Source of the DNA: JBCDIQ01 sp039024295
GTDB lineage: Bacteria > Bacteroidota > Bacteroidia > J057
DNA length: 8,347 nucleotides
NCBI GenBank assembly: GCA_039024295.1
Contig: JBCDIQ010000271.1
Coordinates: forward strand, 1 to 8,347
Reading direction: 5' to 3'
The translations under genes and the position numbers were made by a program. The notes beneath the pieces are model-generated. The model was not told where the DNA came from, ran no database searches, and saw only the letters and a program-made list of their open reading frames with translations. Positions 1 through 6,801 of the stretch are shown here, piece after piece (position 1 is the stretch's first letter; every line of letters starts with the position of its first letter).

Positions 1-187
1 CCCCGACAAAGGCCTCAGATCCTGAAGCGGTATTTTCGTCTCCTCCCCCAACAAATGCTTCAAGTCCTGAAGCGTTATTTTGTCTACCTCCGCCTACAAA
101 GGATTGAGACCCTGAAGCAACATTTCGGAGTCCTCCACCTACAAAGGCATCAACGGCTGAGGCTACATTGTTATTCCCCCCTACAAC
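1..187 (-). repeat. In-frame 45-bp tandem repeats encoding YadA-like head repeats
   Basis: On the plus strand the word ACAAA recurs at 6, 51, 96 and 141, exactly 45 bp apart, and a degenerate copy sits near 183 after a 42-bp step. In the minus-strand frame this gives 15-residue units of the form FVGGG(x)2N(x)ASG(x)2A; the first visible unit has 14 residues. The conserved Gly, Asn and Ala-Ser-Gly positions match the left-handed beta-roll head repeats of trimeric autotransporter adhesins. The array continues past the left edge, so the copy number is unknown. Confidence 0.85.
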
Positions 188-1486
188 TGAAGAGCGATCT
201 CCAACCTGACTTAAGTTCCACTGATCAAGGGTCACCCTTCCAACGCGAAACGCTGCTTTTTGCGGCACCCACATCATCCGGGTACCTGCCCCACTATCGG
301 GCAGGGGACCACTGTAGTTACTCTGGAAGGTTCCGTCTGATAGCACGCCCCAGGGACTGAGCTGAAAGGCTTCTGAGCCTGCCACTGAAAAGCGGATGAT
401 GTCTTCGTCGGGGTTGGCTTCAACTTGGACGCGCGTATCGTTATCGGCATCCTGTAGCAAGCTCAAAGTACTACCGGGAAGAGGCTGGGTAGTTAATTCT
501 CCTGCGGAGTCAGCGACTACCATGCGTGCACCAACACCACTGAGACTACTTACCTGTACTTCACCGACAACCTCCAGGGCATGGACAGGATTGTCGGTAC
601 CAATGCCGACATTGCCACCCACCACGCTAAACCCATAAGAATCTGCGAACACATTTCCCCTGAACATAAAGTCCTGATCAGGGCTCCTGTTACTTCTTCC
701 TCCAGGGTATGAATTACCCGTCTTAAATCCGATAGATTTGACTGAACTAAATCCTATGGTGTAAACTGCCCCTTTATTTAAAACAATTTCATCAGGAAAA
801 GATATTTGTTTCCAGGCGAGGGCATTTCGGGGAGAAATGTTCGTGGTTGAAAGGAGGTTCCCACCGGTACCCTCACCTTCGTATATTCTAATTGTATAAC
901 TTGGCTCAAAAGGAAAACCAAAATAGAGTTGAATAAAATCCAACTTTCCAGTAACTGGAGATGTAAATGATTGCCAACCAGGCCTTGAGTCACCAACAGC
1001 CCTAGTGCTGGCTCCAGTTGGACCATTGACGGATCGTGAGGAACTACCTTCAAATGCTCTTCCTGCAAAAAGATTAGCTCGGACTTTCATCGCAGCACTG
1101 TCTATGGTGACAACCTCTCTGCCCTTCACGCCCAATCGGATGGTGTCTTCATCAGCGGTGGCCTCGACTTGCACATAGGTATCCCCATCTGCATCTCTCA
1201 CTTCTGCAGGGATATTCTCTCCCAATTCCTGCCAGGCCTGCTGGTAATACCAAAAGCTCTGGGTGGTGCTGTCATACACCATTAGCCCTTCCGCAGGGTT
1301 GGAAATGGCGATGCGGCTGCTGCTGTCCATGCGCGGGATGAGCAGGCCTTTGGTGCTGCTTTGGATGTCCAGTATCGCGCTGGAATCAGGATCGGCTCCG
1401 GTGCGGTTGATACTCACGCCGTCGGTTTGGGCGGAGAGGAACAATATATTCAAGAGGAAAAGAGAGATAATCAGGAATCGTTTCAT
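1..1486 (-). CDS. Secreted fibre/adhesin-like protein with YadA-like head repeats (3' end beyond the window)
   Basis: The reading frame is open for 495 codons from the ATG at 1486 to the left edge, so the C-terminus is missing. Residues 1-20 are a Sec signal peptide (ends LFLSAQ, no lipobox cysteine). Residues 21-90 are the Bacteroidota fibre N-module (GVSINRTGA.PDSSA.LDI, TKGLLIPRM, GLMVYDSTT). Residues 97-128 hold a DADGDTYVQVE module, repeated as DADNDTRVQVE at 346-356. Residues 168-280 look like a beta-sandwich with the signature YEGEGTGG. VGIGTDNP at 293-300 and GTRMMWVPQKAAFR at 401-414 are typical of Bacteroidota tail-fibre-like proteins. From residue 434, 15-residue repeats (FVGGG..N.ASG..A) resemble YadA-type trimeric adhesin heads. 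The likely role is a trimeric surface or secreted fibre. An S74 chaperone C-terminus like the neighbour's is expected but not visible. It starts 82 bp after the stop of its paralogue, so cotranscription is plausible. The ligand is unknown. Confidence 0.85.
   Translation of the reverse strand, partial: MKRFLIISLFLLNILFLSAQTDGVSINRTGADPDSSAILDIQSSTKGLLIPRMDSSSRIAISNPAEGLMVYDSTTQSFWYYQQAWQELGENIPAEVRDADGDTYVQVEATADEDTIRLGVKGREVVTIDSAAMKVRANLFAGRAFEGSSSRSVNGPTGASTRAVGDSRPGWQSFTSPVTGKLDFIQLYFGFPFEPSYTIRIYEGEGTGGNLLSTTNISPRNALAWKQISFPDEIVLNKGAVYTIGFSSVKSIGFKTGNSYPGGRSNRSPDQDFMFRGNVFADSYGFSVVGGNVGIGTDNPVHALEVVGEVQVSSLSGVGARMVVADSAGELTTQPLPGSTLSLLQDADNDTRVQVEANPDEDIIRFSVAGSEAFQLSPWGVLSDGTFQSNYSGPLPDSGAGTRMMWVPQKAAFRVGRVTLDQWNLSQVGDRSSVVGGNNNVASAVDAFVGGGLRNVASGSQSFVGGGRQNNASGLEAFVGGGDENTASGSEAFVG
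1133..1486 (-). repeat. 5' coding cassette duplicated at 2979-3332
   Basis: The first 118 codons of this gene and of the gene starting at 3332 are near copies. Protein residues 41-93 and 97-118 are identical, and the changes cluster in the signal peptide (residues 4-15) and at a few single positions. At DNA level long stretches match exactly, for example the run encoding STKGLLIPRMDSSSR. Similarity falls off after the VQVE module and returns more weakly in the beta-sandwich. This indicates tandem gene duplication, with the shared 5' end kept alike by selection or gene conversion. Confidence 0.9.
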
Positions 1487-1568
1487 GAGGGTTGTTGGTT
1501 ACAAATGGGGATGGGAATAGCTGGGCAAGGGTGATTGCCTGGGGATGAGTTGAGAAAATGAAAAGGGA

Positions 1569-3332
1569 TTAAGGCTGAGTCTGCAGGGCAGCTTTTAGGG
1601 TTGCCAGCTCTTGGGCGAGGCGAGATTGCTCGGTTTGAAGGGATTGGAATGCCTGGAGCTGCTGGGTGAGGACGTTGATTTCGGCTTGTTGGGCGTCGAT
1701 TTCAGACTTCTGTGAGCTGATCTCAGCTTCAAGGGCCTCAATTTTGTTCTGCTGCGCCTGCGTCGCACTCACATTTAGCATGGAGATGGCTTCGTAGTCC
1801 ACGGTGTGGAAGTCGTTGACTTCGCGGCCATAGATAAAGACCCCTTTGTTCTCTTCGACAGGCTCCCCGTTTGCGGGATCTTCGACAGGGAACGATAATC
1901 CATTGACCTGAAAGCGATCCGCTTCCACCGCTGTGACTTCATGTATGTCTGAACTGCTTTCAGTAATCACCTTTACCCGCTCCCCGACCTGCAAGTCTGT
2001 GGGGAGCATGATCCAGCCATCTTGGACCTCGGCCCGCTGGTAGATGTCGGGCACCACTTCGGTGAGGGTATTGGTCACTGCCTGGGGATAGACTTCCGCT
2101 ACTTGCTGGGCGATCACCTTTTTGTAGGGAGTATTTCCTTTGGTGAGGCTGTCCTTCATGCGGTAGTCGGTGACTTCAATCTGCATGAGGGTGCTCAGGT
2201 CAGCCGAGCTGTTGCTTAGACCTTGGATAGTTTTGATGCGGGCATCTGAGTGGGCGTAGAAGCCGCTGGCTGCGATCCGATGCGTGGCGTAGAGGGAATA
2301 AGGCTCAGGACTGGCATCTCCGAGGGGGAGGGAGACAATTCCTGCTTGACTGATTCCAAACATCCCGGTGGTGATCTGGTTATTTATGCTCCCCACGATT
2401 TCTACTTGGGCCCGAGTGAGATTGGCTGTACCGATGCCCACCTTGCCATCCATCACATTAAGTGCATAAGGGGTTGTAAACGCATTTACCCTGAGCATAT
2501 AGTCCCGATTTAGACTAACGCCACTCCTTCCACTTGGGTATAAATTACCTCCTTCAAATGCAGTACCGTTTCTTGAACTAAATCCTATGGTATAAATCGC
2601 TCCTTTGTCTAAAATGATTTCATCAGGAAACGTAATCTGCCTCCAGCCACTAAAAGTCCTTCGGGGTGAAATATTCGTGGTTGAAAGCAGTCTGCCTCCT
2701 GTACCTTCTCCTTCATAGAATCTAATCGTGTAATTACGATCTAGTCTTTCTCTAGGGGTAGCGTTAAGATAGAGTTGAATAAAATCTAGTTTTCCACCAC
2801 TAGGGGGTGTAAATGACTGCCAATCGGAACTTTGAGAACGACTTGTATTAAAAGACCCAACGAATGAATAGTCAATGATTCGGGAAGAACTGACTGCAAC
2901 TGACCTTCCTGCAAAAAAGTCAGTTTGTACAAGCGTCTCCGTGCTGTCTATGGCCACTATTTCTTTTCCCGCTGCGATCAATCGGATGGTGTCTTCATCA
3001 GCGGTTGCCTCAACTTGCACATAGGTATCGCCGTCTGCATCTCTGATTTCTACAGGGATATTTTCCCCTAGTTCCTGCCAGGCCTGCTGGTAATACCAAA
3101 AGCTTTGGGTGGTGCTGTCATACACCATCAACCCCTCAGCCGGGTTGGAAATGGCGATGCGGCTGCTGCTGTCCATGCGCGGGATGAGCAGGCCTTTGGT
3201 GCTGCTTTGGATGTCCAGCATGGCGCTGGAATCAGGCTCGGCTCCGGTACGGTTGATGCTCACGCCTTCGGTTTGGGCGGAGAGAAACAAGGTAGAAAAC
3301 AGGAATAACAGGGTGATGTGGATACGTTTCAT
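1569..3332 (-). CDS. Secreted S74 (endosialidase-type) chaperone fibre protein
   Basis: The product has 587 residues. Residues 1-20 are a Sec signal peptide ending LFLSAQ. Residues 21-90 are the Bacteroidota fibre N-module, and a DADGDTYVQVE module sits at 98-108. Residues 166-285 form a probable beta-sandwich with YEGEGTGG near 206-213. VGIGT at 298-302 marks the shaft. The S74 intramolecular chaperone starts at SDARIK (362-367): S362 and K367 have the spacing of the Ser-Lys dyad of phage endosialidases, which cleave just after that serine. IAQQVAEVYPQAV (407-419) and VDYEAISMLN (511-520) are further family blocks, separated by about 90 residues, more than in compact phage S74 domains. Residues 525-587 are a Gln/Glu-rich trimeric coiled coil. 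From family knowledge, the tail drives trimer folding and is then released. There are no phage genes nearby, so a host surface or secreted fibre is favoured over a virion part. The ATG at 3332 is chosen because the signal peptide follows directly. Confidence 0.9.
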   Translation of the reverse strand: MKRIHITLLFLFSTLFLSAQTEGVSINRTGAEPDSSAMLDIQSSTKGLLIPRMDSSSRIAISNPAEGLMVYDSTTQSFWYYQQAWQELGENIPVEIRDADGDTYVQVEATADEDTIRLIAAGKEIVAIDSTETLVQTDFFAGRSVAVSSSRIIDYSFVGSFNTSRSQSSDWQSFTPPSGGKLDFIQLYLNATPRERLDRNYTIRFYEGEGTGGRLLSTTNISPRRTFSGWRQITFPDEIILDKGAIYTIGFSSRNGTAFEGGNLYPSGRSGVSLNRDYMLRVNAFTTPYALNVMDGKVGIGTANLTRAQVEIVGSINNQITTGMFGISQAGIVSLPLGDASPEPYSLYATHRIAASGFYAHSDARIKTIQGLSNSSADLSTLMQIEVTDYRMKDSLTKGNTPYKKVIAQQVAEVYPQAVTNTLTEVVPDIYQRAEVQDGWIMLPTDLQVGERVKVITESSSDIHEVTAVEADRFQVNGLSFPVEDPANGEPVEENKGVFIYGREVNDFHTVDYEAISMLNVSATQAQQNKIEALEAEISSQKSEIDAQQAEINVLTQQLQAFQSLQTEQSRLAQELATLKAALQTQP

Positions 3333-3333
3333 T

Positions 3334-3366
3334 TTTGCTTTGTTTTGTGTTACCCTTCAAAGCAAA
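3334..3366. promoter_or_regulatory. Perfect 9-bp inverted repeat at the start of the S74 fibre gene
   Basis: TTTGCTTTG at 3334-3342 and CAAAGCAAA at 3358-3366 are exact reverse complements separated by 15 bp. The proximal arm ends one base before the minus-strand ATG at 3332. In DNA it could be an operator, with arm centres 24 bp apart. In RNA it would be a 9-bp hairpin next to the start codon that could limit translation. The upstream arm also partly resembles the Bacteroidota -7 box (TTGCTTTG against TAnnTTTG). The role is inferred; only the symmetry is seen. Confidence 0.5.
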
Positions 3367-3452
3367 TCATCAAGCCGCATAGCCACCTCTCCTATTGTTC
3401 CAAATGCTTGTCTTATTATCCCACCTGCCTTAATTGGCTGTAATAGGCGTTT

Positions 3453-6395
3453 TTAAGCGATTTCCTCTCGCCACTTGGTGGGCGAAGTACCCTTTACTTC
3501 CTTGAACACCCGGTTAAAATAATTGGGGTTGGTGAACCCGGTCATGTAGGCAATCTCGGAAATCTGCAACTCTTCATTTCGCATCAACGCCATCGCCTGA
3601 TCCAGCCGGACCGCCCGGATAAAGTGAGAAGGCGAGAGGCCCGTCAGGGCTTTGATCTTCCGGTGAAAGTTGGTGCGGCTCATGCCCATGTCCTTTCCCA
3701 GGGAATCTCCCCGGTAGTTGGAATCATCCAGGTGGTCCAGGATTGCTTGCCGGGCTTTGATTAAGAAGGCGTCTTCCAGTTGCAGGGCAGGTTCATCAAC
3801 CGCGACTTGGTCCGGAACCGCACCGCCTGCGTAGCGCTGCTGCAAGGTCCGTCGGATCTCCAGCAGTTTTTCCAACCGGATAAACAGCTCCTCCTCCAAA
3901 AAGGGCTTGGCCAAGTAGGCATCAGCTCCTCGTTTGTAGCCCTCCAGCCGAGAAGCCTGGTCAGCCTTGGCCGTGAGCATGACAATGGGAATATGACTGG
4001 TCCGCTCGTCCAGCTTGAGGGCTTCACAGACTTCATAGCCATTTTTGTACGGCATCATCACATCGGTGATGATGAGGTCGGGCACCTGTTGCAGGGCTGC
4101 GTCTATCCCGGCTTGGCCGTCCCGCGCGGATGACACCTCGTAATGCGGGTCCAGGCAGGCATAGAGGTACTCCACAATATCGGGATTGTCCTCGATGATC
4201 AGCAGGCTGGGCTTATCTGACGTGGACGTTGGCGCCGGTGAGGCAGCGGGAGCAGGGGCAGCAGGAACCGGGGCGGGCAACGCACTCGTGGTAAGGGGCC
4301 CCTCTTTTACAGGTGCCTGCTGGTGAATGGGTAACTGCAAGGTAAAGGTGGTTCCCTCGCCGGGGTTACTTTCCACATGGATTTCCCCCTCCATCAATTG
4401 GGCCAACTCCTTGGTGAGGGAAAGGCCAATGCCCGTGCCTTCTCCTTCGCGGGTTTCACTGCCATCCACCTGGTAAAAGCGGTCGAAAATGAGGGGCAGC
4501 TTTTCAGGGGGAATCCCAATACCGGTGTCCTTTACCTGTAGCTCCAAAGTCTGGGGGTCTTGCTGGTTCAGGTTCACCTCTACCTCTCCTCCTTTAGGGG
4601 TGAATTTGAGGGCATTGGACAGCAGGTTCATGTGAATCTGGCCGAGTTTCTCCGGGTCAAAGTCCATGACTAGGCTTTTTTCCTTGCTTTCAAACCGGAG
4701 GGCAATCTCCTTCATGTCTGCCATGGACTCAAAGGCAGCTGCTTCCCGACGGATGAACTGTACCACGTCAGACTGTACCAAATTGAGGTTCAAGCTGCCT
4801 GATTCCAACTTGCGGAGGTCCAAAATCTGGTTAATGAGCCCGAGCAGGCCCTGCACATTGCGCTGGATGAGGGTTCCGCCTTTTGTGAGCCATTGCTCCG
4901 GTTGGCTCATCATCTGCTGGGTCATCCCGCCAATAACGGTCAGCGGGGTACGGAATTCGTGGGAGATGTTAGTAAAGAAGCGCGATTTGAAGTTGTCGAG
5001 TTCCTGCAGTTTTTCATTGGCGGCGTTTAGATCAGCGTTGGCCTGGTTCAGGTCGCCAATCGCAACATCCAGTTTCGCTTTTTCTTCCTCAATGATCTGG
5101 TTCTGACGCTGGGTGAGGCGAAAGCGGTTGAAGAGAATCATCCCAAAGACCAGTGCAAGGACCAGAAATCCTCCCAAAAACCAATTGGTCACAGTTCTGC
5201 GTTGCAAATTAGCTTCTTGCACCTGCAGATTAGCTGCGTACTGTAGGCTGTCGGTCAATGATCGTTGGCGGTACTCATATTGGTACTGCTGGTCGTAGAG
5301 CTGCTGTTTAATATCTTCGCTATCAAGGGAATCTCGGTATTCCTTATAGGCCACGTAACTCTCCAAGGCCAATTTGTAATTCTTTTTGGCTTGGTAAAAT
5401 TCATAGGCCGCTTCGTGGTACAAGCTCCAGGCCCAGGAGTTCCGATTAGCCTGAGCAGGAATTTTTAATTTATTGAGGTACCGTTCTGCCTCCTCCATGT
5501 TCTCGAGGTAAATGCAGCAAAACACCAGTCGATAGAGGATGGTGGGAATCCATTGGTCGAATCCGTTGGCTTCAAAGAATTCTAACGCCTGCCGCGCTTC
5601 TACATAGGCAGGTTGGTAGGCTTGTTTTTTGTAATAAAAGTAGGACAATGCCCGGTAGGTAAGCCCCTCGTACACCGGTTTTTTGTCTCTCCTGGCCGCA
5701 GTAATGGTCAGGTCGGCAAATTCTCTCACTTTTTCGGCGCTATCTATGGCTTGGTAGTATTCCAGCAAGGCGTAGTTGGGCCTCACCGGGATGTTGTCTT
5801 TTCCGTAAAATTGCTCCGCCAATTCATAAGCCCGAAAGAAGCGTTTCTGGGTATTTTCATAGTCGCGGAGGTTAAAATAGCTGAACCCAATGGATGCAAG
5901 GCTTTTGATGATGTTCGCTGTGTCGCTGAATCGCTCCGACAGCTCCAGGAGCTCGATCTTTTTCTGCAGGCTGTTTACTCTATCACGTTTTCTGTCGTAA
6001 TATTCGGTTTCCATCCATACCAGTTGTATCCAAAAAGGCAGATAATATGCCGGTGCCTGATCTGAGGGAAAGCTCTGGTACTTCTTCTCGATGGAACGCT
6101 GCATCAGCTTGATGAATGCATAACGGGTTTCCATGGCCCCTATCTTGTAGGTAGTAGGAACTATCAGCTCCAAAAACAGACTATCATTAGCCGTAAGGGC
6201 CGGATTCTTGAGCGTATCGAGGGTGGAGGTCAGCAGCGCAACGTCTACAGAATCTGTACTGACCTCAATCTGTTGCTGAATGAGTAATCGTACAGAATCG
6301 ACGTAGTTTTGCCCATGAGCCTTGGGGCTGCCCAATAAGAGCAATAAGGCAAAAAGGGGATACAGATTAAGGAGTGTTAACCGTGTAGGTCGCAT
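3453..6395 (-). CDS. Hybrid two-component regulator: TPR sensor, histidine kinase, receiver, AraC-type HTH
   Basis: The product has 980 residues from the ATG at 6395. The frame stays open up to 6629, but a Sec signal peptide (residues 1-28, LLLLLGSPKAHG) follows this Met and the longer version would cross a terminator. Residues about 30-365 are helical TPR-like repeats (clear near 160-196, 241-277 and 321-357), predicted periplasmic. A membrane helix is at 404-422, followed by a coiled coil to about 470. The kinase has the H-box ISHEFRTP with phosphoacceptor His479, the N-box around Asn594, DTGIGIP at 623-629 and GEGTGIGLSLTK at 651-662. A Pro/Ala-rich linker (694-727) leads to the receiver, with acid pocket E735/D736, phosphoacceptor Asp778, Thr808 and Lys830. 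Residues 877-980 are an AraC-family double HTH. All catalytic residues are intact. It should sense a periplasmic signal and control genes directly. The classic Bacteroides type has a beta-propeller sensor; here TPRs replace it. The targets are unknown; the flanking surface-protein genes are candidates. Confidence 0.92.
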   Translation of the reverse strand: MRPTRLTLLNLYPLFALLLLLGSPKAHGQNYVDSVRLLIQQQIEVSTDSVDVALLTSTLDTLKNPALTANDSLFLELIVPTTYKIGAMETRYAFIKLMQRSIEKKYQSFPSDQAPAYYLPFWIQLVWMETEYYDRKRDRVNSLQKKIELLELSERFSDTANIIKSLASIGFSYFNLRDYENTQKRFFRAYELAEQFYGKDNIPVRPNYALLEYYQAIDSAEKVREFADLTITAARRDKKPVYEGLTYRALSYFYYKKQAYQPAYVEARQALEFFEANGFDQWIPTILYRLVFCCIYLENMEEAERYLNKLKIPAQANRNSWAWSLYHEAAYEFYQAKKNYKLALESYVAYKEYRDSLDSEDIKQQLYDQQYQYEYRQRSLTDSLQYAANLQVQEANLQRRTVTNWFLGGFLVLALVFGMILFNRFRLTQRQNQIIEEEKAKLDVAIGDLNQANADLNAANEKLQELDNFKSRFFTNISHEFRTPLTVIGGMTQQMMSQPEQWLTKGGTLIQRNVQGLLGLINQILDLRKLESGSLNLNLVQSDVVQFIRREAAAFESMADMKEIALRFESKEKSLVMDFDPEKLGQIHMNLLSNALKFTPKGGEVEVNLNQQDPQTLELQVKDTGIGIPPEKLPLIFDRFYQVDGSETREGEGTGIGLSLTKELAQLMEGEIHVESNPGEGTTFTLQLPIHQQAPVKEGPLTTSALPAPVPAAPAPAASPAPTSTSDKPSLLIIEDNPDIVEYLYACLDPHYEVSSARDGQAGIDAALQQVPDLIITDVMMPYKNGYEVCEALKLDERTSHIPIVMLTAKADQASRLEGYKRGADAYLAKPFLEEELFIRLEKLLEIRRTLQQRYAGGAVPDQVAVDEPALQLEDAFLIKARQAILDHLDDSNYRGDSLGKDMGMSRTNFHRKIKALTGLSPSHFIRAVRLDQAMALMRNEELQISEIAYMTGFTNPNYFNRVFKEVKGTSPTKWREEIA

Positions 6396-6520
6396 ATAGA
6401 ATAACTGAAGGAGACACGAATCTACGACAAATGCAGGGAAATAGACAGGTGAAAGCTTCGAACATTTCAGGTTTTGGATTTTGGTTGTAGGCAGGGGCAG
6501 GCTATGGATTCTTGCTGAAG

Positions 6521-6550
6521 TAAAAATCCCCCTTCCACATGGAAGGGGGA
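6521..6550 (-). terminator. Strong intrinsic terminator upstream of the regulator gene
   Basis: The plus strand at 6527-6550 is an inverted repeat with arms of 10-11 bp (TCCCCCTTCC paired with GGAAGGGGGA) around a 2-4 nt loop. On the minus strand the stem is followed at once by TTTTTA, the standard layout of a Rho-independent terminator. It would stop read-through from the right before the regulator gene. The opposite strand has no strong U-tract after the stem, so it appears to act in one direction only. Confidence 0.8.
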
Positions 6551-6683
6551 CGTAACCAAAAATACAATTGAAACGAATGTCTTCCTCATCACCTATTAAG
6601 GAGAAAAGAAAAACCAGAGAAGCCATCACAGCTTCAAGAATCCATCATATACCTATACAGTAGTTCATTGTCTGTTACGGCTA

Positions 6684-6725
6684 CAAAAGAGGAAGGCCGC
6701 CCTGCTTCCATTGAGACGGCCCTCC
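6684..6725 (-). terminator. Intrinsic terminator after the T9SS-sorted protein gene
   Basis: On the minus strand GGAGGGCCG (6725-6717) pairs with CGGCCTTCC (6699-6691) through nine base pairs, one a G-U wobble, around a 17-nt loop. It is followed by TCTTTTG. It lies 76 bp past the stop codon at 6802, as expected for the end of the upstream operon. A short alternative stem, CCTCC/GGAGG at 6721-6732, shares one arm with it, but its loop is only 2-4 nt. Confidence 0.65.
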
Positions 6726-6801
6726 GTGGAGGCATTTCACAAATAGAACATGTAGTCCTTTTTCAAAAATGCTCAACGATCAGAAACTAGCGTAAAACTG
6801 C

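Larger units (their letters stand above)
6396..6801. other. Intergenic region with two minus-strand terminators
   Basis: This 406-bp gap has no convincing gene on either strand. It holds two hairpins with U-tracts for minus-strand transcripts (6684-6725 and 6521-6550). The promoter of the regulator gene should lie between 6521 and 6395; a weak -7-like element, TGCATTTG on the minus strand at 6435-6428, is the best match I see, about 33 bp before the ATG, with no clear -33 partner. Between the hairpins, at 6564-6557, the minus strand reads TATTTTTG, a full match to the Bacteroidota -7 box TAnnTTTG, also without a clear -33 TTG. Confidence 0.6.

Noticed and set aside
1..187. Possible CRISPR array because of regularly spaced repeats
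   Set aside because: The repeats are contiguous 45-bp units without spacers, in frame with a long coding sequence, and translate into a known adhesin repeat pattern.
55..638. Plus-strand open frames opposite the left-hand fibre gene
   Set aside because: They are antisense to the repeat array and shaft modules and have low-complexity, unrecognisable products.
1523..1542. Small inverted repeat GGCAA/TTGCC between the two fibre genes as a terminator
   Set aside because: The stem has only five or six pairs, no U-tract follows on either strand, and the genes are 82 bp apart in the same direction.
1569..3332. Prophage tail-fibre origin for the S74 protein
   Set aside because: There are no phage structural, lysis or integrase genes in the window, and the protein has a Sec signal peptide, which virion fibres lack.
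3411..3450. CTTATTA/TAATAGG inverted repeat after the regulator gene as a terminator
   Set aside because: It is AT-rich with a mismatch in the minus-strand RNA, has a long loop and lacks a following U-tract in the transcribed direction.
3780..6065. Several plus-strand open frames opposite the hybrid regulator (for example 3780-4133, 4666-5106, 5613-6065)
   Set aside because: They lie opposite a gene with all domain motifs intact and show no recognisable domains; they follow from its codon composition.
6396..6629. In-frame N-terminal extension of the hybrid regulator from an ATG at 6629
   Set aside because: It would run through the strong terminator at 6521-6550, its residues look non-coding, and it would bury the clear signal peptide that begins at the ATG at 6395.
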